Origin: Curvivirga sp965219885
GTDB lineage: Bacteria; Pseudomonadota; Alphaproteobacteria; UBA8366; Aestuariispiraceae
Assembly (NCBI RefSeq): GCF_965219885.1
Contig: NZ_CBDCOT010000007.1
Span: 463,084 to 527,083, forward strand
DNA: 64,000 nucleotides
Direction: 5' to 3'
Shown here: positions 33,278-41,538 of the stretch, piece by piece
Numbering within the stretch: position 1 is the stretch's first letter
How the letters are laid out: each line of letters starts with the position of its first letter
The notes under the pieces: generated by a model
The model's input: the letters and a program-made list of their open reading frames with translations, nothing else
What the model was told of the DNA's origin: nothing
Database searches by the model: none
Made by a program: the position numbers and the translations under genes

Positions 33278-33355
33278 GGTGGCTATAGCTCAGCTGGTTA
33301 GAGCGCCGGATTGTGATTCCGGAGGCCGTGGGTTCAAGTCCCATTAGCCACCCCA
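33278..33355 (+). tRNA. tRNA-His (GTG)
   Basis: Complete cloverleaf. The acceptor stem is GTGGCTA (33279-33285) with TAGCCAC (33345-33351), an extra encoded G-1 at 33278 facing C73 at 33352, and an encoded CCA at 33353-33355. The anticodon stem is CCGGA/TCCGG with anticodon GTG at 33313-33315. T arm GTGGG-TTCAAGT-CCCAT. The G-1:C73 pair is the histidine identity element; an alphaproteobacterial clade including Rhizobiales lost it, so its presence is informative for taxonomy. After the gene there is only a weak AT-rich inverted repeat (around 33367-33385) and no strong terminator. Confidence 0.97.
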
Positions 33356-33514
33356 CTTCTCCCATAAAAAATAAAGATTATTTTTCGACATTCAATTTTA
33401 TATTGAATTGATTTTTTGTGTTTGATTCTATCTCTACTGCCAGTTTTTTGTACTCTGCTGTGATATGTTAACTTAAGATAGATTTGTCATAAGCTTTTTT
33501 TTGGGGGGTATTTC

Positions 33515-34162
33515 ATGACTATCAAGCATGAATGGCGCAAAGCGGAGAAGGGTGTTTATTTACCTAAAGCCAAACCTGTTTTGGTTGATCTGGCACCTAT
33601 GAATTATATTACTATTGAGGGTGCAGGAAGTCCTGAAGAAGAACGGTTTGGTCGTTGTATCAGTGTGTTATATCCTTTGGCTTATGCGATTAAAATGAAT
33701 TTAAAGAAACTAGATAATCCCCCGAAAGGTTATCTGGATTATACCGTCTATCCACTGGAAGGGTTTTGGGATTTAAATGAGACGGCACAACAGAATTTCA
33801 CCGGACAAGTGAATAAGGATGATTTTGTTTACAAATTAATGTTGCGCCAACCCGATTTTGTAACTCGTGAATTTTTTGATGAAATGAAACGGGTGGTTAA
33901 AGAAAAACTTTCCAGGAAGGGGGAGGAGACAGATTTTGTGGAGCATGTTGTCTTTGAAACGATCTCAGAAGGTCGATCATTACAGATGTTACATGTGGGC
34001 AGGTTTGCAGATGAAGACCAAAGCTTTAAAATCATGGAAGATTATGCTGATGAGAATGGTTTGACCCGCCAATCAAAAGCTCATAAGGAAATTTATCTTT
34101 CTGATTTTAGAAAGGTACCAGAAGAAAAGTTAAAAACTGTGCTGCGTTTCAAGGTGGTTTAG
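33515..34162 (+). CDS. GyrI-like domain protein
   Basis: 215-residue cytosolic protein consisting of a GyrI-like small-molecule-binding domain. It opens with EWRKAEKGVYLPKAKPVLVD and contains the strand patterns MNYITIEGAG, FVYKLMLRQPDFV and MLHVGRFADEDQSF of the BmrR/GyrI effector-binding fold, with no DNA-binding part. Related stand-alone proteins may bind amphipathic ligands or act as hydrolases; the role is unknown. A GGGGGG-rich ribosome site precedes the ATG. The DUF1801 gene follows after 4 bp, a pairing consistent with one operon. Confidence 0.8.
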   Translation: MTIKHEWRKAEKGVYLPKAKPVLVDLAPMNYITIEGAGSPEEERFGRCISVLYPLAYAIKMNLKKLDNPPKGYLDYTVYPLEGFWDLNETAQQNFTGQVNKDDFVYKLMLRQPDFVTREFFDEMKRVVKEKLSRKGEETDFVEHVVFETISEGRSLQMLHVGRFADEDQSFKIMEDYADENGLTRQSKAHKEIYLSDFRKVPEEKLKTVLRFKVV

Positions 34163-34166
34163 GCAG

Positions 34167-34520
34167 ATGGATCAAAAAGTTCAAAATCTGTTAGAAGATA
34201 TAAAATTAAATTCTGACGAAAAATTTCAAATGGTGGAAGGGATAAGATCGCTTTTCCTGAAATCGGGTGCTGACTTTAATGAGGCTGTAAAATATGGCGG
34301 GTTAACTTATAGCCTTGCAGATGATCTTGCGGGAGGCATCTTTATTTATAAAGAGCATATTTCTATTGAGTTTAGTCATGGAGCTAGCTTCTTAGATGAG
34401 AACAAAATTCTTGAAGGCGGTGGTAAATATCGTCGGCATATCAAAATCAGAGAAATGCTTGATCTTGAGAATAAGCTGGTCGCATCATTTATTCAGCAAG
34501 CTATCAAATATTTAAATTAA
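34167..34520 (+). CDS. DUF1801 (YdhG/CyaY-like fold) protein
   Basis: 117-residue small alpha/beta protein. The pattern EDIKLNSDEKFQMVEGIRSL, then EAVKYGGLTYS, GGIFIYKEHISIEFSHGASF and GKYRRHIKIRE matches DUF1801 proteins, whose fold resembles frataxin and YjbR. Function is unknown; some are linked to iron-sulfur or nucleotide processes. It is 4 bp after the GyrI-like gene, in the same operon. A 9-bp AT-rich hairpin follows its stop. Confidence 0.8.
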   Translation: MDQKVQNLLEDIKLNSDEKFQMVEGIRSLFLKSGADFNEAVKYGGLTYSLADDLAGGIFIYKEHISIEFSHGASFLDENKILEGGGKYRRHIKIREMLDLENKLVASFIQQAIKYLN

Positions 34521-34540
34521 TTATCGATAAACGATAATTA
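34518..34540. repeat. Inverted repeat upstream of DUF2975/HTH pair
   Basis: Perfect 9-bp arms TAATTATCG (34518-34526) / CGATAATTA (34532-34540) around ATAAA. It sits between DUF1801 and DUF2975 genes. No T-run follows, so an operator for the HTH encoded two genes on is plausible, as is a weak terminator. Confidence 0.45.
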
Positions 34541-34600
34541 TATATTGTAATAAGATAATTTTTATATTAACTTTTAATCCTTCAAGAGATTAAGAGATAT

Positions 34601-35155
34601 ATGATGATGTCAAGAATTCAACGAACAAGTTACTGGGTGAGTGCGGTGTTAAAAGTGGCAAGATGGATCTTGCCGATTGGTATTTGTTATCATTGGTTAA
34701 CCATTGAAACTCCATATGGCTATCTAAGTTCACTTGGTATTGTCGAATTTGATATGCAACTGTCTTCGTTGACCCAATCTCCCTTAAGTATGGATACGCG
34801 TATGTTTGCCATTGCGGCAAGCCTTGCGATAGCAATGATTTTGATTTACGGGCTGAATTTACTCATTCAGTTATTTAAGAATTATCAGCGTAATGAAGTA
34901 TTTAATCAGGAAAACAGCATTCTAATATCCAAGTTAGGGCGCGTGATTTTCTTTTGGGTGATCGGTGGTTTTATATATAGCGGCGTGATGTCTGTGATTT
35001 TATCCTTCAATAATCCACCGGGGACACGCGTATTGCAGTTAACGTTTACAGGTGTTGATGCTTTTACCCTATTTGTTGGTGTGATCGTTTTGATCATTTC
35101 ATGGGTCATGAAAGAAGCATCTGATATTGCCTATGAACATGATCAAACGGTTTGA
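34601..35155 (+). CDS. DUF2975 membrane protein
   Basis: 184-residue inner-membrane protein with four hydrophobic helices (about residues 22-40, 68-88, 108-130 and 148-168) and short loops, matching DUF2975. The family nearly always precedes a small YozG/Cro-type HTH protein, as here: the stop TGA overlaps the HTH ATG at 35155. Function unknown; the pair is thought to act as a membrane-linked sensor or stress unit in Firmicutes and Bacteroidetes as well. Confidence 0.83.
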   Translation: MMMSRIQRTSYWVSAVLKVARWILPIGICYHWLTIETPYGYLSSLGIVEFDMQLSSLTQSPLSMDTRMFAIAASLAIAMILIYGLNLLIQLFKNYQRNEVFNQENSILISKLGRVIFFWVIGGFIYSGVMSVILSFNNPPGTRVLQLTFTGVDAFTLFVGVIVLIISWVMKEASDIAYEHDQTV

Positions 35156-35385
35156 TGGATAAGCAGATGCATATTCGAATTGAACTGGATGTTTTGATGG
35201 CACAACGTCAAATCCGTTTAAAGGATTTGGCAGCTCAAATCGGTATCACTGAAGCAAATTTGTCAAAGCTTAAAACTCAAAAGGCCAAGGCAATCCGTTT
35301 TTCAACCTTGGAAAAGATATGTGAAGTTTTGGAATGTCAGCCGGGGGATATTTTGAAATATGAAATGAATTCCAAGAAAAAATAG
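35155..35385 (+). CDS. YozG-type HTH (Cro/C1) transcriptional regulator
   Basis: 76 residues from the ATG at 35155, which overlaps the DUF2975 stop (TGATG). An HTH fills residues 10-65: LMAQRQIRLKDLAAQIGITE, ANLSKLKTQKAKAIRFSTLE and ICEVLECQPGDILKY. It matches the YozG-like family paired with DUF2975. Likely a repressor of its own operon, perhaps via the inverted repeat at 34518-34540; this is inference. Confidence 0.88.
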   Translation: MDKQMHIRIELDVLMAQRQIRLKDLAAQIGITEANLSKLKTQKAKAIRFSTLEKICEVLECQPGDILKYEMNSKKK

Positions 35386-35405
35386 CTCACTTACCTCTTA
35401 CTTTC

Positions 35406-36677
35406 TTATGTGCTTGACGTGAGGGCGGAAAGAGGCCAGCATATTTTGAATGTGCTGCCTTCTCCTATCTTACTTTCTATTGAGAGTGAGCCTCCACGGG
35501 CCTCGATGATTTTCTTGGTAACATACAAGCCCAGGCCAATGCCGACATATTCATGTTTGGCTTTATAGGCATCATCCCCCAACATAAAAGGTTGCCCTAT
35601 TTGTTCTATCGTCTGTTCAGACATACCAGAACCGTTATCTATGACTTTAAGCTGCAGGGTATCTTTATTTTTTAAGCTCCAATCAAACAGAATCTTGCCA
35701 GTTTGTTTATCGACATGTTTGTACGCATTGCTCAACAGATTCAAATGTATCTGTGTTTGCATTTTCTTATTTGCATTAAGTTTCGCGGGAACTTCCGGGG
35801 ATACATTAACTGAAAATTCAACATTGCTATCACTTTGGCTTCTTTTAAAGCGTTCAACGATTTCTTTTGAGAAATCGGTGACGTTATAGTTTTCAGTGGC
35901 ATAGTTAAACTGTTCAGATTCAAGTTTGGATAATTCCAGAATATCATTGACCATATCCAATAAAAGAGAACCGCTAGCATGAATGTCTCTCAGATATTCC
36001 ATATATTTTTTATTTTTCATTTCTCCATGAATTTCATGCTGCATCATATCGGAAAAGCCGATAATGGCATTCAAAGGGGTGCGTAACTCATGGCTCATGG
36101 ATGCAATAAAGTTGGATTTTGAGAGGTTCGCTTTTTCAGCAAGAGTAAGGCTGTCTTGCAATTTGGTTTCTGCTCGTTTTTGTGCAGAGATATCCATTGA
36201 AATTGTAATAACTGCTCTGACTTTACCATCTTCATCAAAGATAGGAGATTTAGTCGTTACAACATCATATTCATGGCCGTTTACATCAGGTATTGTTTCT
36301 TCGTAGTTCGTTAAGGCTCTGCCGGTTGAAATAACGGTCTGGTCGTTATTTGTCGTGTATTTACCATAGGTTTTATTAACAAGTTCAGAAGCTGTTTTAC
36401 CAATGGTTTCTGAAGAGGGGATTTTATAAAGCATATCGGCTTGGTACTGATTAACAAAGATGTATCTGTAATCCGTATCTTTTATACTAACTGTAACAGG
36501 TACCGAATTCAGGATTGTTTCAAATAACCCGCCTTCACCAAGGTAATAGGGGTATCTGTTTTTTTGATCTAATTGCTTCTGACGGCGTTCTTTTAGCCTT
36601 ACAAAGGTATAGCAAGTTAAAAAGCCGCCCAAAAAAGCGATAGCCAGTAAAAGATATATGAAGTTAATTTCCAGCAT
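35406..36677 (-). CDS. Membrane-anchored PAS sensor histidine kinase
   Basis: 423 residues. One N-terminal membrane helix (INFIYLLLAIAFLGGFLTCY), no periplasmic domain, then a PAS/PAC domain (about residues 55-175, with TDYRYIFVNQYQADML and ITISMDISAQKRAE), HisKA with FIASMSHELRTPLNAIIGFS (His about residue 193), and HATPase_c with LLSNAYKHVDKQTG, DNGSGMSEQ and GIGLGLYVTKKI. Signal would be cytoplasmic. No response regulator is adjacent. It is 94 bp downstream of an orphan solute-binding protein gene on the same strand. Confidence 0.9.
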   Translation of the reverse strand: MLEINFIYLLLAIAFLGGFLTCYTFVRLKERRQKQLDQKNRYPYYLGEGGLFETILNSVPVTVSIKDTDYRYIFVNQYQADMLYKIPSSETIGKTASELVNKTYGKYTTNNDQTVISTGRALTNYEETIPDVNGHEYDVVTTKSPIFDEDGKVRAVITISMDISAQKRAETKLQDSLTLAEKANLSKSNFIASMSHELRTPLNAIIGFSDMMQHEIHGEMKNKKYMEYLRDIHASGSLLLDMVNDILELSKLESEQFNYATENYNVTDFSKEIVERFKRSQSDSNVEFSVNVSPEVPAKLNANKKMQTQIHLNLLSNAYKHVDKQTGKILFDWSLKNKDTLQLKVIDNGSGMSEQTIEQIGQPFMLGDDAYKAKHEYVGIGLGLYVTKKIIEARGGSLSIESKIGEGSTFKICWPLSALTSST

Positions 36678-36771
36678 GTCTATGTTTATAACGCGTCTAT
36701 CATTAGATTGCTACGAAACTATATTCCTGTATGTATTGAGATTATGTCTTGGAGCGGATTAGTTTTTTATC

Positions 36772-37566
36772 TTATTGATAGCTTGGGATGAAATAAGGCG
36801 CATCTTTCATCATGCTTTTATATGTGCCATCACTTATCAGTTGTAAAATTGAGTTAGAAAAACTGCTGGATAAGGCAGCCCCTTCTTGTGTGAATTGAAA
36901 AACAAAGGCGCCCCCCCAAAAATCTATAACATCTCCATGATGGAGATCATCTAATAAACCTTGTTTTTCTAGGATGGGGACCCAGCCAGTTTGAATGATT
37001 CCTGCATCCGCGCGTTCACCTGAAATCATCTTTGGTACCTGATCATTTGTATTGGTGGTTGAACGGTTGATCTTGGGGTGATGTTCCATTGCCTGTGGTA
37101 CACCATAGCCACGCGCATTAACGACTGATTTACCTTCTAATTCCTTAACTGAGCTCAGTTTTGGCTCTGATTTCCTCGTGTAAATATAATATCCGCCCAT
37201 AATGATAGGCATGGAATAGATCGGAAGTTCTTTTGCGCCAATCGCTTTGACTCTTTCCGGATCTTCAACAATGATAAATGGCCAAAGTATATCCACTTGA
37301 TTGTTATAAAAAAGTTGTGCGCATCTTTCAGCTGGAGCAAATTTAACCGTGAACTGATGTCCGGTTTTACTACTAACTTTATCAATTACTTTTTCATAGA
37401 ATTCAAATAAAGGCTGAGGGCCTTTTTTATCGGCTGTCATACCACCTGGAATATCTACGGTGCATGTCTGAAAAGTTTTTGCATTTGCGGCCAAAGAAGT
37501 GAAGCACATCATTATGGCTGTAAGCAGGAGTGACTTTTTAAGAAGACTCTCTTTTATCCCTAACAT
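36772..37566 (-). CDS. Orphan solute-binding protein, family 3-like
   Basis: About 264 residues, periplasmic. A signal peptide (LLKKSLLLTAIMMCFTSLAANAK) precedes a bilobed family 3-type binding domain: FAPAERCAQLFYNNQVDILW and LEGKSVVNARGYGVPQAM are the hinge and ligand-site patterns. It has no adjacent permease or ATPase. The PAS histidine kinase gene follows, so it could feed a sensor instead of a transporter. Start choice is uncertain: ATG at 37566 has a GGA 7 nt upstream; ATG at 37578 has none. Confidence 0.8.
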   Translation of the reverse strand: MLGIKESLLKKSLLLTAIMMCFTSLAANAKTFQTCTVDIPGGMTADKKGPQPLFEFYEKVIDKVSSKTGHQFTVKFAPAERCAQLFYNNQVDILWPFIIVEDPERVKAIGAKELPIYSMPIIMGGYYIYTRKSEPKLSSVKELEGKSVVNARGYGVPQAMEHHPKINRSTTNTNDQVPKMISGERADAGIIQTGWVPILEKQGLLDDLHHGDVIDFWGGAFVFQFTQEGAALSSSFSNSILQLISDGTYKSMMKDAPYFIPSYQ

Positions 37567-37631
37567 CCCTGTTTCCATTCGAATTTTATATTTATGGAAA
37601 TATGATAACGTTAGAAGATGATCAAGGGAAT

Positions 37632-37660
37632 AAAAAAGCGCTACTCAGGGAATAGCGCTT
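37632..37660 (-). terminator. Terminator of the 2OG-Fe(II) oxygenase gene
   Basis: Minus strand AAGCGCTA (37660-37653) pairs with TAGCGCTT (37643-37636) across a 9-nt loop, then TTTTTTA. Lies 9 nt after the oxygenase stop, separating it from the binding-protein gene downstream. Confidence 0.85.
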
Positions 37661-37668
37661 CGGTTCAT

Positions 37669-38649
37669 TTATGCTTCTTTTAGATGTTCATAACTATCTT
37701 TGAAGCGTTTGAATTTATGTGAGCCACAAGTATATGGGCTATATTTTGCTGGGTTATCCTTACTAAAGCAGTTGGGTAAAACTTCCACGACAGCATCAAA
37801 ATCCATATCTAAAAAGAAAGGTAGAGAATAACGGTGATTACCTCCCTTATTGATGACGCGATGGACAGTAGAAATATATCGATCATTAGTTAACGTCTGA
37901 ACAAGGTCTCCGATATTGACAATAAATGTGTCATCAATCGGAGGAGCGCTGATCCAATCGCCATTTCGGTTCATGACTTCCAATCCACCTTGATTGTCTT
38001 GGCATAAGATAGTTAAGAAACCGTAATCAGTATGGGCGCCAATACCGATCTCGTCTTTTGAGATCGTGTCTTTTTGTGGGGGATAATGAAGTAAGCGCTG
38101 GATAGTTATTGGATTTTGTTGAAATTTCTCAAAATAATCCATTGGTAAATCGAGACTTAAAGCTATTGCGCCTACAAGTTTTTTTGATAATGCCATCATA
38201 GCTTTATGATATTCTTCGAAGACAGCGATGAAATCAGATGGTTCATCTGGCATAAGATTTGGGCCATGAAATGGTGAAGTTTCTTCTTGAGATACGCCCA
38301 AATCAAAACATTCTTTGAAATCCCGTGTATGTTCGGGATCTACATTTTCTGCATAGGTGGGAATATACCCACGTAGGGTTTTTCCAGAATACTTGATATT
38401 TAGCTCATTTTTCTTCTCAAATGGGAGATCAAAAAACTGCTTAGCTTGCTCATATGCTTTAGAAATTAAGATTTTAGATATCCCGTGGTTCTTGACGTAA
38501 AGGAAACCAATATTCTCGCATATGAATTTGATTTCCTCTGCGACTTTATCTGGGGCGCTACCATCCATCAGGGGGGCTAAGTCGACGATCGGGATTTCGT
38601 CAAAGGCGATAGTATGGCTATTTAACTCCCGGTTTATGTCTCTCGACAT
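37669..38649 (-). CDS. 2-oxoglutarate/Fe(II)-dependent oxygenase (isopenicillin N synthase-like)
   Basis: 326-residue cytosolic dioxygenase. An N-terminal DIOX_N region (IPIVDLAPLMDG, FLYVKNHGI) precedes the double-stranded beta-helix. The iron triad is His206 and Asp208 (HTDYG) with His263 (VHRVINKGG), and the 2-oxoglutarate-binding RxS is Arg273-Ser275 (HRYS). Such enzymes hydroxylate or otherwise oxidise small molecules, including free amino acids. Its ribosome site and start codon lie in a 13-bp hairpin (38647-38687). Position near amino-acid uptake genes and a hydroxyamino-acid-kinase-like fusion suggests an amino-acid hydroxylase; that is inference. Confidence 0.87.
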   Translation of the reverse strand: MSRDINRELNSHTIAFDEIPIVDLAPLMDGSAPDKVAEEIKFICENIGFLYVKNHGISKILISKAYEQAKQFFDLPFEKKNELNIKYSGKTLRGYIPTYAENVDPEHTRDFKECFDLGVSQEETSPFHGPNLMPDEPSDFIAVFEEYHKAMMALSKKLVGAIALSLDLPMDYFEKFQQNPITIQRLLHYPPQKDTISKDEIGIGAHTDYGFLTILCQDNQGGLEVMNRNGDWISAPPIDDTFIVNIGDLVQTLTNDRYISTVHRVINKGGNHRYSLPFFLDMDFDAVVEVLPNCFSKDNPAKYSPYTCGSHKFKRFKDSYEHLKEA

Positions 38650-38687
38650 TCTTGCATCCTCTTATTGTTATGGTGAGGATGAGAATG
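38647..38687 (-). promoter_or_regulatory. Hairpin sequestering ribosome site and start codon of the oxygenase
   Basis: Minus-strand arm CATTCTCATCCTC (38687-38675) pairs with GAGGATG (38661-38655) and, after a 2-nt bulge, AGAATG (38652-38647). The second arm contains the ribosome site GAGG and the ATG itself; the loop is 13 nt. In the folded state translation initiation should be blocked, suggesting thermosensor, protein or sRNA control. Confidence 0.6.
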
Positions 38688-38734
38688 TGCCTTATTTAGA
38701 AGTGTTCAAAATATAACAAATCCGAAAAATGAAA

Positions 38735-39682
38735 TTACATTTCCGATTTTCGTATATTTGTTGGTTGTAAGCCATATAATTTGGCAAAACATTTACTAAA
38801 GTAACTGGAAGAAGCAAACCCACTTGCCTGAGCGATAACAGTGATTGGAAGACGGGTTTCAACAATCATTTGGTAAGCGTGGTTCAATCTTGCCTCTCGG
38901 TAATAGGCATTAGGTGTTTTATTCAAATATTTCTTGAAGACGAGTTCCAAGTTCCGGGCCGTTGTGCCTACTTGAAAAGCAAGTGTTTCAATATCTAGGG
39001 GGGTATCAATGTTTTTCTCCATAAGCTCAACCGCTTGCCCAAGATAAGCCGATTGCATACGTAAGGATAAGTAGCGTTGGCTGTTTCTTGTTTCTTCTGG
39101 AGAGCGAAATTTCTCGTATAAAAATCGATCAGATACTTTTTGAGATAGAGCTTTTCCAAAATCTTGCCGAATAAGATAGATCATCATATCTAGGGCAGAT
39201 AAGCCACCAGCACATGTGAGGATGTTGCTTTCTATGGTGAAAACATCTGCAAGAACAGAGATATTCGGGTGAAGTTCTTTGAAAAGTTGTGCATATTCAC
39301 CGGCCAAGGAACATCGCTTGGTATTCAGTAGCCCAGCATGTGCAAGTAAAAAGCTACCACCAGAAAGCGCGGCAATCGTTTTTCCAATTCGTGCTTGTTG
39401 ACGCAAAAAAGATGAAAAAGCCGGGTTTTTGTATAAAGCTGCATTTTGATAGGCGCAGATAATAATTGCGTCAGATTGACTGGCTAATCGGAAACTCCCT
39501 TCAACTTGAACAGAGATATGATTGTAACTTCTAGCAGTGGATTGTGTTTCTGAAACGCTAAGAATATTGTAGCTATAGCACTCCTCAGCAGAAAGATCGT
39601 TAGCCACAGCCAAAGCTTCCATTGATAAGGAAAAAGATGTGGGGGCAAATCCATCCGCCAAAATATAGCTGACTTTTTTCAT
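38735..39682 (-). CDS. GlxA-family AraC-type transcriptional regulator
   Basis: 315 residues. An N-terminal DJ-1/PfpI (class I glutamine amidotransferase-like) domain (residues 1-170; IAALSGGSFLLAHAGLLNTK occupies the nucleophile-elbow position but with Ser-Gly-Gly instead of Cys) is followed by a double-HTH AraC domain (about 215-312; LDIETLAFQVGTTARNLELV, then ITVIAQASGFASSSYFSKCF). GlxA-type regulators often control amino-acid, betaine or carnitine catabolism. It is divergent from the binding protein/permease genes, its probable targets. Confidence 0.87.
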   Translation of the reverse strand: MKKVSYILADGFAPTSFSLSMEALAVANDLSAEECYSYNILSVSETQSTARSYNHISVQVEGSFRLASQSDAIIICAYQNAALYKNPAFSSFLRQQARIGKTIAALSGGSFLLAHAGLLNTKRCSLAGEYAQLFKELHPNISVLADVFTIESNILTCAGGLSALDMMIYLIRQDFGKALSQKVSDRFLYEKFRSPEETRNSQRYLSLRMQSAYLGQAVELMEKNIDTPLDIETLAFQVGTTARNLELVFKKYLNKTPNAYYREARLNHAYQMIVETRLPITVIAQASGFASSSYFSKCFAKLYGLQPTNIRKSEM

Positions 39683-39863
39683 ATCTATGCCTAAGAGATA
39701 GTAGTGTCGATAGGTTAATCTAGGTGAGTAAATTTTGTTTGATGTAATTTGACCGAATTGGTTCGTTCTCTTACCGACAAAGAGGTGGAGATTTGCTTTT
39801 CTTAAATGCCTAAACTTGCTAGGTGTATGGACATCAATACAAGAACTTAATTTGGGGAAAGTT

Positions 39864-40670
39864 ATGAAAAAGATGATGAAGTTTTTTACGATTGCCTTGT
39901 CTGTGATGACTTTAGGGCTGCAAATTAATCATGTGGGTGCTGAAGAGTTACCAGATTTGAAAGGGCGTGTGATCGTTGCTGTTACGGAAAACGCCTATCC
40001 ACCTTTAAATTTTCTAGACCCGAAAACTGGCCAAGGTATTGGTTGGGAATATGATGCATTTAATGAAATAGCAAATCGCCTTAACGCCAAAGTACAGTGG
40101 GAGTTAAGCAGCTGGGATGTGATGATTGAAGCTGTTCGTAATGGTCAATATGATGTCGGGATGGATGGCATCACCATTAATGCTGAACGAGAAGAACAGA
40201 TTGATTTCACGGAAAGCTATATGACGTCGGAAATGTTCATGTTGGTGCGTGATGATGAAGATCGTTTTGCGACAGCAAGCGATTTTGCTGCCAAAGAAGA
40301 TGCATTAGTTGGGGCACAGCCTGGCACTACAGGTTTTTATACGGCCGTTTATTCTATTTTGGATGGCGATGAGGCAAATTCGCGGATTACATTGATGGAA
40401 ACTTTTGGGGCAACAATTCAAGCGTTACGAACCGGTGATGTCGATATGGTTTTGACAGATGCAACTGCTGGACAAGGGTATATTGATGCATATCCAGGGT
40501 TGTTCAAAATGGTAGGAGGTGCCATAGGATCAGAAGATTTCGGATTTATCCTAACACCAAACTCGGATCTACGAGAGCCAATCAATGCAGCGATCAAGCA
40601 AATGAAAATGGATGGTAGTTTTGAAGAGTTAAATAAAAAATGGTTCTTTGATTACAAAATTGGTCAATAA
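39864..40670 (+). CDS. Amino-acid ABC transporter substrate-binding protein
   Basis: 268 residues from the ATG at 39864, 6 nt after GGGGA; the upstream start at 39816 is unlikely. Signal peptide KKMMKFFTIALSVMTLGLQI, then a family 3 binding fold: AVTENAYPPLNFLDPKTGQG, the ligand carboxylate site region GMDGITINAEREEQIDFTES and GAQPGTTGF. Typical of polar amino-acid uptake systems. The permease gene follows after 45 bp; no ATPase gene is present, so the system must borrow one. Confidence 0.9.
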   Translation: MKKMMKFFTIALSVMTLGLQINHVGAEELPDLKGRVIVAVTENAYPPLNFLDPKTGQGIGWEYDAFNEIANRLNAKVQWELSSWDVMIEAVRNGQYDVGMDGITINAEREEQIDFTESYMTSEMFMLVRDDEDRFATASDFAAKEDALVGAQPGTTGFYTAVYSILDGDEANSRITLMETFGATIQALRTGDVDMVLTDATAGQGYIDAYPGLFKMVGGAIGSEDFGFILTPNSDLREPINAAIKQMKMDGSFEELNKKWFFDYKIGQ

Positions 40671-40715
40671 ACCATTTTGGAAATACAATATAAGCGGCTA
40701 ACCAGGATCAGATAA

Positions 40716-41534
40716 ATGAAAGCTTCCAAAAGTAACAAAGAGCAGGAGTTTCCATATTGGTTAGCTGCGATAATTGTAATTGGTTTTATATTTACGATTT
40801 ATATTGTCACTAACGAACTTTACACAGCAATATTCAATACTCTGTATAGAGGCGCATTAATGACTATTTTTGTGACCTTAGTGAGTTTTACGCTCGCCAG
40901 TATTCTGGGCTTGATTATTGCTGTTGCAGGTTTTTCAAAGTATCGTTTAATACGAGAAGTGGTGCGTTTTTACACAGAAGTAATGCGTGGAGTACCTGTA
41001 CTGGTACTGTTGTTTTATATTGCGTTTGTGGCTGCTCCATCATTAGTTGATTTAGCTAATTGGATATTATCCTATCCAATAGACGCAGGTTGGATGAAAA
41101 AAATCCTCGTACGAGATTTTTCTCTAACTTGGCGTGCGATTTTTGCACTGATGCTCGGCTATAGTGCATATATTGCTGAAATTTTCCGTGCAGGGATTCA
41201 ATCGGTGGAAGAAGGGCAAATAGAGGCCGCGCAATCGCTTGGTATGAAACGTTGGCAGATTTTCTCTTTCATTATTTTCCCGCAAGCCATTCGTACAATC
41301 CTGCCGCCCTTAGGTAATGATTTTATTGCGATGGTTAAAGATTCTGCGTTGGTTTCTGTGTTGGGCGTTGCAGATATTACGCAGCTAGGAAAAGTATATG
41401 CATCAGGGACATTTAGATTTTTTGAAACCTATAACATGGTGACCTTTATGTATTTGGTCCTTACAATTGGCTTATCACTAATGCTGCGCCGTTTAGAAAA
41501 GCAGCTTAGTGCTAAAAATAAGCAGAAAGCATAG
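40716..41534 (+). CDS. Amino-acid ABC transporter permease
   Basis: 272-residue HisM/GlnP-type permease with about five or six helices starting at residue 15. The EAA loop spans EAAQSLGMKRWQIFSFIIFP and contacts the ATPase; RGVPVLVLLFYIAF near residue 93 is the family's typical motif. AGGA at 40704-40707 sets the start. Partner of the binding protein at 39864. Only one permease is encoded, so it would homodimerise, and no ATP-binding subunit is nearby. Ends 4 bp from the convergent PAS_5 gene. Confidence 0.92.
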   Translation: MKASKSNKEQEFPYWLAAIIVIGFIFTIYIVTNELYTAIFNTLYRGALMTIFVTLVSFTLASILGLIIAVAGFSKYRLIREVVRFYTEVMRGVPVLVLLFYIAFVAAPSLVDLANWILSYPIDAGWMKKILVRDFSLTWRAIFALMLGYSAYIAEIFRAGIQSVEEGQIEAAQSLGMKRWQIFSFIIFPQAIRTILPPLGNDFIAMVKDSALVSVLGVADITQLGKVYASGTFRFFETYNMVTFMYLVLTIGLSLMLRRLEKQLSAKNKQKA

Positions 41535-41538
41535 TTAT

